From NCBI GenBank assembly GCA_903875465.1, contig CAIQWB010000023.1:1-63461 (forward strand): a DNA stretch of 63,461 nucleotides. The letters are read 5' to 3'. Origin of the DNA: an uncultured Verrucomicrobia subdivision 3 bacterium (GTDB taxonomy: Bacteria > Verrucomicrobiota > Verrucomicrobiia > Limisphaerales > UBA11358). Under the pieces are notes generated by a model. That model saw nothing but the letters and a program-made list of their open reading frames with translations. It ran no database searches and was not told the DNA's origin. Below, piece by piece: positions 44,401 through 52,439 of the stretch. The position numbers were made by a program, and so were the translations under genes. Position 1 is the stretch's first letter; each line of letters starts with the position of its first letter.

Positions 44401-45966
44401 GTTGGTGCCATCCCAAGTGGCCACCACCGCATGCCAGTTGCCGTCCCCAGGATTGACCGCCAGGTTGTCGATGAAAAAATCGTTGGCCCACCAGTAATTA
44501 TCCGCGCTGTCTGGATTATTATAGGCGTCACTCAGCCGCAGCGCATTGCAATTGCCCGCCGCCGCAGTGCCCCAGCTCACAAAACCACCATTGACCGGAT
44601 TGCCCGTGTCCGCCTTCTCCCACACAGCAATCGTGTAAGGACTTGCTCCTACCGGCACGCCTGCCGGAAACGTTCCGCCCAGCGTCGTCAGCGTGCTGGC
44701 CCCATCCAGGTAAAGCGCCCCCCCAAACTTTCCTGCGTTGCTATAAACCGGCACCCCCGTTGCGGTGGCTAAAGTATTGCCCAACCGGCTGCTGTCGAGC
44801 CCCAGGTTGGTGGCATTGTTAAACTGCCAGTACGCCACGGTGATCCCCGCCGCCCGGTTCGTCACGCTCACCGTAATGACTCCGCTGGTCCCCGTCACCC
44901 CGTTGAGGGTCGCACTGACAGTCGCCGCGCCACTGCCCACCGCCGTGAGCAAACCTTTGCCATCCACCGCCAGCACCCCGGGATTGCTGGACTGCCAGTT
45001 GGTGGCAAACCCCGTAACCGCCACATTCGAGACCTGCAAAAAGTTGGCACTCACCACCGCCATCAAGCTCTGTCCGGCCAGCAAATTCGAACTACCCACC
45101 CCCACATTCACCACCAGCGGCTGCAGATTGGTCACCACCGTGTTCGGACCGGCCGCCGCACTGGCCGTAATATAAAGCGGCGAGGCCGCGGCACTCCAAA
45201 TGCGCAATTCGTCCAGGCTCCCGGCAAACATGGGATCGCCGCCAAACTCATCCCGCCCCAGCCAGTTGTTGAATGTCACCCCGTAGTTGGCTGGGGCCAG
45301 ATTCGTGGGAACACTGGCCGTGGCCACTTGCGCACCATTAAGATAGAGGCGGGCTGTGGTACTCGCCGCATCATAAGTCACCACCGCATATTGCTCCACA
45401 TTCAACGGCATGGGCCCGGCGGAACTCACCGCATCAATCTCATCGCCCCCGGTCAAATTGAAGGCCGCGCGGAAATCACCGTACCCGCTGTGGGGAATCA
45501 GCGAGATGTAAGCCGTGCCATAGCTCGGCGGCTGCCCGGGACCCGCCGCACTGTTCCCAAAACACCAGGCCTCCGCCCACACCAGCCCGGCCACATCCGT
45601 CAACCAACATTCCACCGTGATCGAGGCATTGTTGGAAACGATCCCATTCGGCAGCGTGACATACCCCAGCGGATTCGCCGCATTGCCCCCGCCCGGCAGC
45701 ACCAAGGCACCGTTGGTAATCGCCGAATTGCCGTTCAAGGTCCCATTGGCCCCCCCCACCGAGTCCACCGCATTGCCACTAAAACTGTATCGATGCTGCA
45801 GGGTTTGCGCCCGGAGCACACCGCCGCCCAAGACCATCAGGACTGCCAGAATGAAACCCACCTGACCTAATAGTTCGCGGCACCCGGCCAATCGCCCCCT
45901 CCCCGCTCCGGTCTGCGGTTGGTTACCTTGAACTGCCAACCACGGGCGCTCATTGACACCACTCAT
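38407..45966 (-). CDS. giant secreted multidomain protein with beta-propeller and diheme cytochrome c
   Basis: About 2519 residues from ATG 45966. ATGs at 45987 and 46104 are alternatives. Order: long signal peptide to about 55, LamG, BIG2-like, LamG, Ig-like, BIG2-like, LamG, two Ig-like, a PQQ-type beta-propeller (about 1160-1680, with VVFVATENDSVYAFDADSN), chitobiase C-terminal-like repeat, PA14 (about 1770-1918), Ig-like, an SO_2930-type diheme cytochrome (about 2020-2365) with CLACH and CAECH, a second chitobiase-like repeat and the C-terminal YYR module. Role inferred: extracellular electron transfer or oxidation of a sugar or alcohol at the surface. Three oddities are the extreme fusion, roughly 7.6 kb of monocistronic coding DNA, and heme attachment on a surface-like protein. 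Confidence 0.88.
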   Translation of the reverse strand: MSGVNERPWLAVQGNQPQTGAGRGRLAGCRELLGQVGFILAVLMVLGGGVLRAQTLQHRYSFSGNAVDSVGGANGTLNGNSAITNGALVLPGGGNAANPLGYVTLPNGIVSNNASITVECWLTDVAGLVWAEAWCFGNSAAGPGQPPSYGTAYISLIPHSGYGDFRAAFNLTGGDEIDAVSSAGPMPLNVEQYAVVTYDAASTTARLYLNGAQVATASVPTNLAPANYGVTFNNWLGRDEFGGDPMFAGSLDELRIWSAAASPLYITASAAAGPNTVVTNLQPLVVNVGVGSSNLLAGQSLMAVVSANFLQVSNVAVTGFATNWQSSNPGVLAVDGKGLLTAVGSGAATVSATLNGVTGTSGVITVSVTNRAAGITVAYWQFNNATNLGLDSSRLGNTLATATGVPVYSNAGKFGGALYLDGASTLTTLGGTFPAGVPVGASPYTIAVWEKADTGNPVNGGFVSWGTAAAGNCNALRLSDAYNNPDSADNYWWANDFFIDNLAVNPGDGNWHAVVATWDGTNQILYVDGVNVGSRIPTPPSVQGVAFLVGQTVGDNNQFKGWLEDLLIANAALTPAEVGIYQAGSWLSTAPPVAQAPTASPSNAVFSGMTLTLAVTATGAAPLQYQWQKNGTNIFLATAATLGLTNVQAADAGNYDVVLVNPYGTNTSPVLAVRVTPITNAIPLAVNVLVTNSTMQAGQTQQATVTANLVQVANYPATSSATNWLSSNPAVLAVNGSGLITAVNAGSAAVSATVHGITGTSANLTVSPLPAPTAYYPLDVDVLDHSGNGNDGVNTGVTFASPAYVSTAAAGFNGSSYVTIPKSIGLTGTGFTIAMWVKTTDTGGGPNWYAGEGLVDGEVGGVTTDFGTALVGGNFALGVGQPDTTVTSTNAINDGNWHHVAGTWNLNSGAMNVYVDGILSGSGAGPTGGRTAPPSLRIGSIQTGVGGGFLNGTIDEVKLYNTEFTAQQMAALKNSYAAAPQPGMPVASPANSVYGGTVVTLTVPVVGLPPLQYQWQKSGTNLPGATSAALVLSNILAADAGNYDVLVGNAAGTNASAVLALTVKPPSAPFFTLQPGPGMATNYAGSLMTLAAAVSGTQPIACQWQHNGTNIFNATASSLTLANLPPAAAGTYTLVASNQYGVTNSAPVILTVLPAPNPAALNVTTYHNDNTRCGAYTNEVRLTPANVNATTFGRLITYSTDGLIIAQPLYVAGLAIPGQGMHNVVFVATENDSVYAFDADSNAGTNGGVLWHANLGIAVSSFNNEFGNRYQGNYYGDITPVVGITGTPAIDPVSGTLYVNVHTREVGATTNYYHRIHALNITNGNEQPYSPVAVTNSVPGTGRDSTNGIVAFNPVTENQRPGLTLAGGMLYVGYGSYADTDPYHGWVIGFNATNLQTSARNAMCTTPNATIAAFGPNAAEGALWMGGNGLCADGSNNLYFLTANGSFTANTGGGDYGDSFVKLATTNGLAVADYFTPYNQADLSANDTDLGSGGDLLLPDSAGSAAHPHLIVGCGKDGILRLVDRDQMGHFNAANDNQIVQEVPGAITGAWSTPAFFNQHIYYQGSGDVMKAFLITNGVIVPTPTSQATVNFGALGGTPSISANGTNNGIVWTIQSDAAGSGGSAVLHAYNATNLAVELYNSNQNPARDKAAAAITMTTPTVANGKVFVGGQYALSIYGNSLFLATPVISPPGGQFTNSQWVTLSDSTPNATIYYTLDGTVPTTNSLIYTGPILLQHNTSLSVIAGEAGAASSGVVSASFVNSSAIGTGTGLAGQYWAKTTSAVFTNLAFNGPPTLTRTDATINFNWGTTGPAPLVGTTNFCVRWRGTCQPQYSELYTFAITADDGVRLYVNGQLVIDNWVDKTSATTVSNSVRLAAQEYYNVELDYYQRTNNAGVALAWSSPSTPLAIIPQTQLYPQTNPPPAVVLTAPAGSATRFTAPASVTLAANADAQYNPLSQVAFYAGNTYLGSVSNAPYTLTTTGWPAGGYSLTAVATDGSGLSATSAPVAIVVVAGTGQPYGLTSRAAVPAFLNMPTTSIGLLPSLLSGTGAFSDTPNRVPGNGLIAYVPNSPLWSDGALKSRYFAVPNQGGGITPGQQIGFCPTNFWTFPAGSVFVKNFDLVVNETNASVPPRRLETRLLVRDINGQVYGVTYKWRSDGSDADLLASRLTENILITNATGIRTQVWTYPSPADCLACHTAQANYVLGLNTRQLNGSQTYPATGVTDNQLRTLNQLGLFNPAFDEAGITNFEKLSALTNLNVSLQERVRSYLDANCAECHLPGGSGITFDARYETPLASAKITNYPAAFNLGYDNACIIKPGDIWRSMNYQRMNTTNGTYKMPPLARNLIDTNAVQVLTDWINSLPGTPALPPPTLLPAGGSFVGQAGVVALPATTNGLIYYTLDGSLPTTNSVLYTGPFNLLTSATVLASVYGTGYVNSVSAKAVFLIEPLRFTTQGFAKNGFQLGFAGVQGSNYVLQASTNLATWTAISTNQALTNYFNWLDPQATNYSQRYYRVLRQP

Positions 45967-46433
45967 AATGTTAAACGACAACCACATTTTGGATTCACCC
46001 GCCAAATTTAGCGCCTCGCGAACCAAACCACAAATGTTGAAGCCAAATAATCTATAACCGGCAAGCCCGCCCCCTTGGCCTTGGTTATGCCGGCTTACTG
46101 GCATCCCGCTTACGGCGGCGTCTCACCGTCATCGAACTTAAACCCCAGCCGTTTTCCAGTAACTCGCGTGGGTGGGTCCATCCGCGACTCTACTATAAAC
46201 CACTCGCCCGGCCAGGTGGCATAAAGTGGCCACAATTGGTTTGGCATTCCCCCCATCGAGCGCCACACTGACCGCCGTCCGATAAAACCCATGAGATTTT
46301 GTGCCCAACCCGGATGCCAGCTGGCTGTGGTTACTGGCAGCCCGACGGCTCTCCGACCTGTCCCCCCCGGCCTAACCGGTCGGATGGTCACTAGCTCTCC
46401 CAATTCCCCAACCCGCTCCCCCTGGGAGGAATT
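45967..46433. promoter_or_regulatory. divergent region upstream of giant cytochrome fusion and chaA
   Basis: 467 bases. A 97-codon minus-strand open frame (46110-46403) is present but has no recognisable domain, an unconvincing composition and no clear ribosome site, so I leave it unassigned. A GGAGGA at 46425-46430 serves the antiporter GTG start. No other motif stands out. Confidence 0.3.
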
Positions 46434-47558
46434 GTGCTAACCCCACCGCGCTCCTCAGTGCCATCGCCCTGGCGGCAGGAATGGCCGCTCGCCCTCGCCG
46501 TGGTCACCCTCACGCTCGCCCTGTTCGGCCAAGACTGGATCGCCAGCGCCCTGGAACAACCGGTCCTCCTGGTCCTCTTGCTCGGGGTGATTTGCAGCGT
46601 CATCCTCACCGCCGCCATGGCCATCGTGCGGCATGCGGATGAACTGGCCCACCGCCTCGGCGAACCCGCGGGCACCTTGCTGCTCACCCTGGCGGTGACC
46701 GGCCTGGAAGTCGCAATGGTGGCGTTCGTCATGTCCACCGGCGCCGCCAAGCCCATGCTCGCCCGCGACACCATGTTCGCCGTGGTCATGCTCGTGCTCA
46801 ATGGCTTCATGGGCCTCGCCTTGTTGCTGGGCGGCCTCCGCCACCGGGAACAGCCCTACAATCTGCAAAGCGCCAATGCCTTTTTACTCCTGATCGTGCC
46901 GCTCACTGTGCTCGGCCTCGTGCTCCCAAACTTCACCCGCGCCACTGCGGGCCCGACCCTCTCGACCTTTCAAATGGTCTTTCTCTCCGTCATGTCCGTC
47001 GGCATTTATTCTGTCTTCTTGCTCGTGCAAAACCGCCGGCATCGCGGCTTTTTCACCATGCCCGAAACCCTGGATGACGAATCGCACACGGCCATCCATT
47101 CCCCCCGCCCCACCCTCTATCACACCGTAATGCTGAGCCTTTACGGCTTGCCCCTCGTGCTGCTGGCCAAGCAATTGGCCGCACCGCTCGACGCCCTCGT
47201 GCTGAAACTGCATGCGCCTCTGGCCATCAGCGGCTTCATCATGGCGTTGCTCGTGCTTGCCCCGGAATCCATTGCCGCCATCCGCGCCGCCCTGGCCAAC
47301 CGTCTCCAACGCTCCGTCAATGTTTTGCTGGGCTCCGTGCTCGCCTCCATCGGCCTGACCATTCCCCTCGTCATCGTGGTTTCCCTCGCCACTGGCCGGC
47401 CGCTGGTGCTCGGCTTGGAGGCCACCGACACCGTCATGCTCCTGCTCACCCTGGTCACCAGCCTGCTCACCTTCTCCCTCCCCCGCACCAACGTGCTGCC
47501 CGGCTGCGTCCACCTGCTGCTGTTCGGGGCCTACCTCATGCTGCTCTTTGACCGTTGA
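46434..47558 (+). CDS. chaA: calcium/proton antiporter (ChaA-like, CaCA superfamily)
   Basis: 374 residues from GTG 46434, with GGAGGA (46425-46430) immediately upstream. About eleven membrane helices. The two inverted alpha-repeat signatures of CaCA exchangers are visible: GEPAGTLLLTLAVTGLEV (about 76-93) and LAPESIAAIRAALANRLQRS (about 277-296) followed by NVLLGSVLASIGLTIP. These fit ChaA-type Ca2+(Na+,K+)/H+ antiporters of the inner membrane. It stands alone, convergent with an SDR gene. Confidence 0.9.
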   Translation: MLTPPRSSVPSPWRQEWPLALAVVTLTLALFGQDWIASALEQPVLLVLLLGVICSVILTAAMAIVRHADELAHRLGEPAGTLLLTLAVTGLEVAMVAFVMSTGAAKPMLARDTMFAVVMLVLNGFMGLALLLGGLRHREQPYNLQSANAFLLLIVPLTVLGLVLPNFTRATAGPTLSTFQMVFLSVMSVGIYSVFLLVQNRRHRGFFTMPETLDDESHTAIHSPRPTLYHTVMLSLYGLPLVLLAKQLAAPLDALVLKLHAPLAISGFIMALLVLAPESIAAIRAALANRLQRSVNVLLGSVLASIGLTIPLVIVVSLATGRPLVLGLEATDTVMLLLTLVTSLLTFSLPRTNVLPGCVHLLLFGAYLMLLFDR

Positions 47559-47669
47559 AACGACCTCCCGGCCTCAACCAAATTCCGTGGCAGTGTCTCC
47601 ACCGCGCCAGTGACTCCCCCCCTTCGCCGCCGCATCCCGTCCCTGTTACCGCTTTATCACACCCCGCCC

Positions 47670-48512
47670 TCATTTTGGAGCAAGTTCGCCGAACCAATAA
47701 GCCGCCGTGACCCCACCATCCATCAGGAAATCGCTGCCGGTGATAAACGACCCCTGCGGCCCCATGAGCAGTGCTCCAACCTCTCCCACCTCATCCGGTG
47801 TGCCCGCCCGTCCAGCCGGGCATAACTCAATCATCCGCCGATAACCCGCGCCTCGCGGCCCGTTCAATTCATCGTTGGCCAGCGGGGTGATGATAATCCC
47901 CGGGCTGATGGTGTTGACCCGCGCCCCGCGCTTTCCCCAACGCACCGCCTCCGCCATCACCCGCAAGGAATTTCCCCGCTTTGAAAGCTGATAAGCATGC
48001 AGTGAATCCTTCACTCGATCGGGCTGCAGCATCGGCAGCTTGAGCAATTCCTCAACCGGCGTCATCGCCAACGCCGCGTTCTGCTCCGTAGTCAATGGTG
48101 CCAGGCGATGCCCGGACTGTGAGGCAATCACGACCCCCGACCCACCGGGCGCAATCACCTTGCCAAATTCTTCCAGCACCAGCGCGGTGCCGTAGAGATC
48201 AACTTTAAGAATGGTTTCCGGCGTCGCTTGCGAAGGCGAAACCCCGGCGGCGTGAATGACGCCCGCAACCTCGCCCAGCCGCCCGGCCTGCTCGACCAGA
48301 GCTTGCACCGAATCCCGCGCGGCCACATCCACCTTCATCGTGCTGACCTTGAAGCCCGCATCGCTTAATGTTTTTGCCGCCATATCGGCGTTTTCCTCAC
48401 GCAAATCAGCGAGCAGGATCTGCTTCCCCGCGCTCACCCGCCGGGCGATTGCCTGGCCTATGGAACCCCCTCCAATCAATACAATAACGTTGGTCCCTGT
48501 CTGTATTTTCAT
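47670..48512 (-). CDS. short-chain dehydrogenase/reductase
   Basis: 280 residues from ATG 48512. A longer open frame upstream has non-protein-like composition. Seen: VIVLIGGGSIGQAIARR with the Gly-rich cofactor loop, ADLREE (acidic, NAD preference likely), DVAARDS, HAAGVS, IASQSGHRLAP and catalytic YQLSKRGNSL (Tyr-x-x-x-Lys). The C-terminus GSDFLMDGGVTAAY is standard for the family. Substrate unknown. It follows GH120 on the same strand by 130 bases, so sugar metabolism is possible but not shown. Confidence 0.88.
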   Translation of the reverse strand: MKIQTGTNVIVLIGGGSIGQAIARRVSAGKQILLADLREENADMAAKTLSDAGFKVSTMKVDVAARDSVQALVEQAGRLGEVAGVIHAAGVSPSQATPETILKVDLYGTALVLEEFGKVIAPGGSGVVIASQSGHRLAPLTTEQNAALAMTPVEELLKLPMLQPDRVKDSLHAYQLSKRGNSLRVMAEAVRWGKRGARVNTISPGIIITPLANDELNGPRGAGYRRMIELCPAGRAGTPDEVGEVGALLMGPQGSFITGSDFLMDGGVTAAYWFGELAPK

Positions 48513-48642
48513 ATTTATGTCCTGATTCGGCACCCCCAACCACTCATCCGCGGTTGAAGAACTTAGGTTGAATGACTGCTTGGTTACGGATGAGATAGCG
48601 GCGGATGCTTGGAGCTTTCCCCTTTCATCTGTGCCTGAAGCG

Positions 48643-50502
48643 TCACTTCCGCGGCCACACCTTAAACATCTGCACGCCCGTGGCAAAGCTTTCAAATGGA
48701 CCCGGACCAACATTGGTTTCATTCCGTTCGCGACCAAAATAATCCGTGTTGATCCGCACGGGCGTGCCATCACCATTCTCATAAGCGCCACCCGACACGC
48801 GCGCCCGGCCAAGCAATGCCGACGTTACCAGCGGGCGCCCCGCCTCCCTGCGCCAGGCCTGGTCCTCGGTCAGCGTAAGGTACCAGCCGTCTGACTTTCG
48901 CTCCAATTTCATGCCGGCTGCAAAGTCCGGCTTCCCGGGCACTTCCTTGTCAAATTTCCCCGCCGGCGCGCCCCCGGCCAGCACATTGCCGGCCGCGAAG
49001 CACGGCCAGGCCGAATGGTTCATTGCTTGTAAACCGCCCGGGTCCAGCAAAATATTATTGTAAAACCGGTCGTCGCCACTGTCATTGGTAGGGGCATCCG
49101 CCAGCAACCCGGCAATTTCCGTGGCATGGGGCCGCTGAAACGGCGTCGTGCGCCGGTCGCCGCGCATGTTCTCCACGCCGCCAACGATTAAATTGTGGGC
49201 GAACGCCATGCCCTGGGCATTCAGCTTGCCAGCTCGTTTGGATAGCAAAAGATTATTGGCCAGCAGCAGCGGTCCATGCTGCATCTCGCAAAACACATCC
49301 CCCACCCCGCCATTGTTGTCATGCAGCAAATTGCCGGTGACCTGTGCGCCCTGCGCCATCCAGTCCAGCCAGATGCCCGCCACCGGCCCGCAGCGGTAAA
49401 TATGGTTGCCGCTAATGACGGCGTCAATCGCCCCGTGAAACTTGATGCCCGCCATTTCCGCCCCTCCAAACGACTGGCCGAGATGAATATCGTAAATCTC
49501 ATTGCCAGTCACGGTGCTGAAGGCACAACCCAGACTGCCCACGATTCCCGTCTGTCCGCAATGATGAATCCGGTTGTTGCGCACGAGATGACTGCCCACC
49601 GTCTGCTGGTCCCAGCCATGTTTCAGCGCACGCCGCACACAGTCAGTGTACGGGTCCGCCGCCCCCTTGCCGTTGGAATTGTCAAACTCATCACTGTACT
49701 TCCCCAGCGCAATTCCGCAGCAACGCGCGTATGCCACCTCATTGTCCTCAATGATCCAGCCCTTGCACCAATAGGCGGAGATAATTCCGAATTGTCCCGC
49801 CGAAGGCGGCGCCCAGGGTGTCGCGGCATTGCGCAGGTCAAACCCGCGTACCGTCAGGTAATTGATGCCCGTTGTTTCGGGGGTGAACACCGTCTGCCGG
49901 ACATTGATTTCCACCGCTTCCGCATTCGGATTCACCCCCTTGAATTGCGCCCAAATCGTGGTCGCCGGCTCCCCGACCTGCCCAAACCAGCCGGGGCTGG
50001 GACCGGCCGGAGCTAGGGTGGCTTCCAGTGTCGCGGCTTCGCTCAGCCATTCGCCATTGAGATAGACCGCTCCCGCGTGATGCTGCCGGCCTTGCGGATC
50101 AAACCAATCCCCATGAATCAGTTCCGCATAAGGATTAAATGTGCCAAAGACCGCCTTTGGCACTGTGGCTCGCCAAGTGTCATTCGTGACCCACACCCAA
50201 TGATGCAAAACCTCCGACCCCGTAATCACCACCTTCTCCCCCGGCGCTGCTTGATACGTAATGCGCTGCTGATCCGAGGTTCCCCCTCGTGGCGGATGCA
50301 CGCGCTCGCGATAAACGCCCGCGTGCACCGTGATGACATCGCCCGGCTCCGCCCGTTCCGCCGCCCGCTGAATGGTGCGCCATGGGGCCTCGCTGGTCCC
50401 GGCATTCGCATCGTTACCCGCCGTGGCCACATGGAATTCCGTGGCCCCGGCAGCCGCCGTCAATAACATTAAACTGATCGTGAGCCAAAGCGTCATTTTC
50501 AT
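48643..50502 (-). CDS. GH120-like beta-xylosidase (beta-helix), secreted
   Basis: 619 residues with signal peptide MKMTLWLTIS...AAAGA. Starts EFHVATAGNDANAGTSEAPW, then a right-handed beta-helix. From memory of the GH120 XylC family, whole stretches match: FGTFNPYAELIHGDW, TVRGFDLRNAATPWAPP, KGWIIEDNEV, AGIKFHGAID. The family's nucleophile Asp and acid/base Glu correspond to D380 (GIWLDWMAQG) and E406 (DVFCEMQHG), both present. It would release xylose from xylo-oligosaccharides outside the cytoplasm. It stands alone on the minus strand with 491 noncoding bases upstream. Confidence 0.85.
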   Translation of the reverse strand: MKMTLWLTISLMLLTAAAGATEFHVATAGNDANAGTSEAPWRTIQRAAERAEPGDVITVHAGVYRERVHPPRGGTSDQQRITYQAAPGEKVVITGSEVLHHWVWVTNDTWRATVPKAVFGTFNPYAELIHGDWFDPQGRQHHAGAVYLNGEWLSEAATLEATLAPAGPSPGWFGQVGEPATTIWAQFKGVNPNAEAVEINVRQTVFTPETTGINYLTVRGFDLRNAATPWAPPSAGQFGIISAYWCKGWIIEDNEVAYARCCGIALGKYSDEFDNSNGKGAADPYTDCVRRALKHGWDQQTVGSHLVRNNRIHHCGQTGIVGSLGCAFSTVTGNEIYDIHLGQSFGGAEMAGIKFHGAIDAVISGNHIYRCGPVAGIWLDWMAQGAQVTGNLLHDNNGGVGDVFCEMQHGPLLLANNLLLSKRAGKLNAQGMAFAHNLIVGGVENMRGDRRTTPFQRPHATEIAGLLADAPTNDSGDDRFYNNILLDPGGLQAMNHSAWPCFAAGNVLAGGAPAGKFDKEVPGKPDFAAGMKLERKSDGWYLTLTEDQAWRREAGRPLVTSALLGRARVSGGAYENGDGTPVRINTDYFGRERNETNVGPGPFESFATGVQMFKVWPRK

Positions 50503-50993
50503 ATTGTAAAGGTGCCATGGCGGAGTCCACGCCTGCCGGGTTGAGCCACCGGGGTTTTCTCACCCACTCGCCGCAAGGCGGCGGCCTTGTCTTCCCGCTG
50601 CCGCCCATGGTCTGGCGTCCCAGGGTCATCCCCAATGATTCCAGCACCGGCTCTGGCAAAGCAAATTCAGCCGATATCGTGTGCAGGCCAAGGAAGTTCC
50701 GGCAATATAATTCCGCCGGCCCGGGAAAACAATCTCGAAGCTTCCCCCTCCCTGCTACCGTGGTTAAACAACCAGTTGCAAGTTTTGGGAGGTTGTCTTT
50801 GAATTTTGCCGTTCGCACCAAAGCGCTAGGCGACCACGCTTGCCGGGCGCTTGCCTCAGCTCCCCGGTCCACGGTTCACCTTTTTGGCCAAAACTGCCAG
50901 GCAATACCGACCCGGGGCCGGCTTTGGCCCTTGCTTGGCGGTGAGCGCCCCCCGAGCCGGTAGGACTGGGAAGTGGTGCCCGGATCAGGTCGC
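50503..50993. other. 491-bp intergenic region between serine hydrolase and GH120
   Basis: No gene or repeat recognised. A plus-strand open frame (50517-50963) has the composition of noncoding GC-rich DNA. It must hold the GH120 promoter near 50503-50600, but I cannot place it. Confidence 0.3.
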
Positions 50994-52160
50994 TTACCGC
51001 GGAGCCCCTTTGGCGGGGAGCTCACACGCGGCGGCAATCAGGTCGGCGATCAGGCCGGAGCCCTCGTACACGCTGCCCAGCTTCTCGCCCGCCCGGTTTG
51101 AAAAAGCCGCAGCGGCCACCCCTCGTTCGGGCAGAAACGAAACCTGGAGAGTATAGCCATTCACTGCCCCTGGCCGCTCAAATATCAGTTCATCACCGGG
51201 GAGCGACTGCTGCTTGTGAATAAAGCTGGTCCGGCTGGCATAACCACCAAAACCCTGGAATCCGCCAAACTGGCTTCCGCTCAGGAGTAGCGCCCGGCCG
51301 GAAGGCTGGCGGGGCAAAAACTGCAGCCACTTGAGCAGGTCCTCGGGCGTCGATATTACCCCTGCGGCCCCGCCATAGATTGCCAGATTGAACCGCTCCA
51401 ACCCCGACTCCTTGCTGCCCTGCATGGTGTAGCAATCGACCAGCGTTGGTTTGGTGGAACGCCAGCGGGCCAGCATCGACCGCCGCATTCCGGCCGGCCT
51501 GAAGATCCTGGCTTGCAACAATTGCTCAAAGGTCTGACCGGAGACTTGCTCCACCGCCGCCTGGAGCACCAGAAAGTCAGCGTTGTTATAGTCGTACTTC
51601 GTCCCGGCGGGGGCGGCGGCCTGCTGCCCGATAATCCCTAGGATTCTGGCGGGCAGGGGCCGCCAGGATTCATCGAAGGTCAGGTAGATCCGGCTGGTCC
51701 CGTTGGTGTCGTCCCCAAGTGCCAGGTCCATGTTGCGGAGGCCGCTCGTATGGGTGAGCAACTGCCGGAGGGTAATGCCCTGGGCAAAGCGGGGCATCCA
51801 GGGGAGATAATCTTTCAAGGTGCCGTCGAGGGCCAGCCGGCCCTCCTCAATCAGCTCAAATACAATCTCCGCCGTCATGGCTTTGGTAACGCTGCACACC
51901 GGCAGCAGCGTATCCTTTTTCAGGATAAACTGTTTTGACTTCGCGAAGTTGTGCACTTCAAAGAGCAGGGTGTTCGTGCCCGCGACCACCATTGCACCGC
52001 CCGAAAACCCTTTGGCGACCGCCGCCTGCCAGGCCGTTTGCACGGGAGATAATGCGCCCTGGGCGGCCAGGCCAATTCCCGTGCCGCGCAGGCACAAGCA
52101 ACTGTAAAAAAAAGCAACGCCGGCAAATCGCCGAAAAAGTTCTTTTGCGCTGGTCATCAT
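50994..52160 (-). CDS. beta-lactamase-fold serine hydrolase, exported
   Basis: 388 residues from ATG 52160. ATG 52178 and 52157 are alternatives. N-terminal hydrophobic export segment ending about LAAQG. Seen: the nucleophile motif SVTK (VCSVTKAMTAE), the tyrosine motif YNN (KYDYNNADF), LRQLLTHTSGL and GGAAGVISTPEDLLKWLQFLP, all normal for class C-like/esterase EstB proteins. The third motif, usually KTG or HTG, reads RPG (FERPGAVNGYT), so ordinary beta-lactam hydrolysis is doubtful. More likely a D-Ala peptidase- or esterase-like enzyme in the periplasm. Confidence 0.87.
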   Translation of the reverse strand: MMTSAKELFRRFAGVAFFYSCLCLRGTGIGLAAQGALSPVQTAWQAAVAKGFSGGAMVVAGTNTLLFEVHNFAKSKQFILKKDTLLPVCSVTKAMTAEIVFELIEEGRLALDGTLKDYLPWMPRFAQGITLRQLLTHTSGLRNMDLALGDDTNGTSRIYLTFDESWRPLPARILGIIGQQAAAPAGTKYDYNNADFLVLQAAVEQVSGQTFEQLLQARIFRPAGMRRSMLARWRSTKPTLVDCYTMQGSKESGLERFNLAIYGGAAGVISTPEDLLKWLQFLPRQPSGRALLLSGSQFGGFQGFGGYASRTSFIHKQQSLPGDELIFERPGAVNGYTLQVSFLPERGVAAAAFSNRAGEKLGSVYEGSGLIADLIAAACELPAKGAPR

Positions 52161-52439
52161 TCCACTTCGCCCCAGCATAATTTATTTTGGGCGTCAACAC
52201 AACCGGCCGTTATGCCTGAGCATAATTACGAATCAGTCCGCCTCGGTTCAATTTTTAATTACTCGCCTCGCGTGCCAGGGTCCTTTTACTTTACTCATGA
52301 GCTAGCCAACCGTGGGAACATTTCTTGGACGCGCCAGACGGCGTGATGCTTGTACCAGGCACTTGACACACAACACCACTGGGTGCCCCGGCAGCGAATT
52401 AGACTTTGTCCCCAACCTTTTCTGTGCTAAATCCTTACT

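Noticed and set aside
46110-46403. 97-codon minus-strand frame upstream of the giant gene
   Set aside because: No recognisable motif, no ribosome site, and an Arg/Trp/Gly-rich composition like noncoding frames here.
50517-50963. 148-codon plus-strand frame between serine hydrolase and GH120
   Set aside because: No domain, no signal, and composition typical of random GC-rich sequence.
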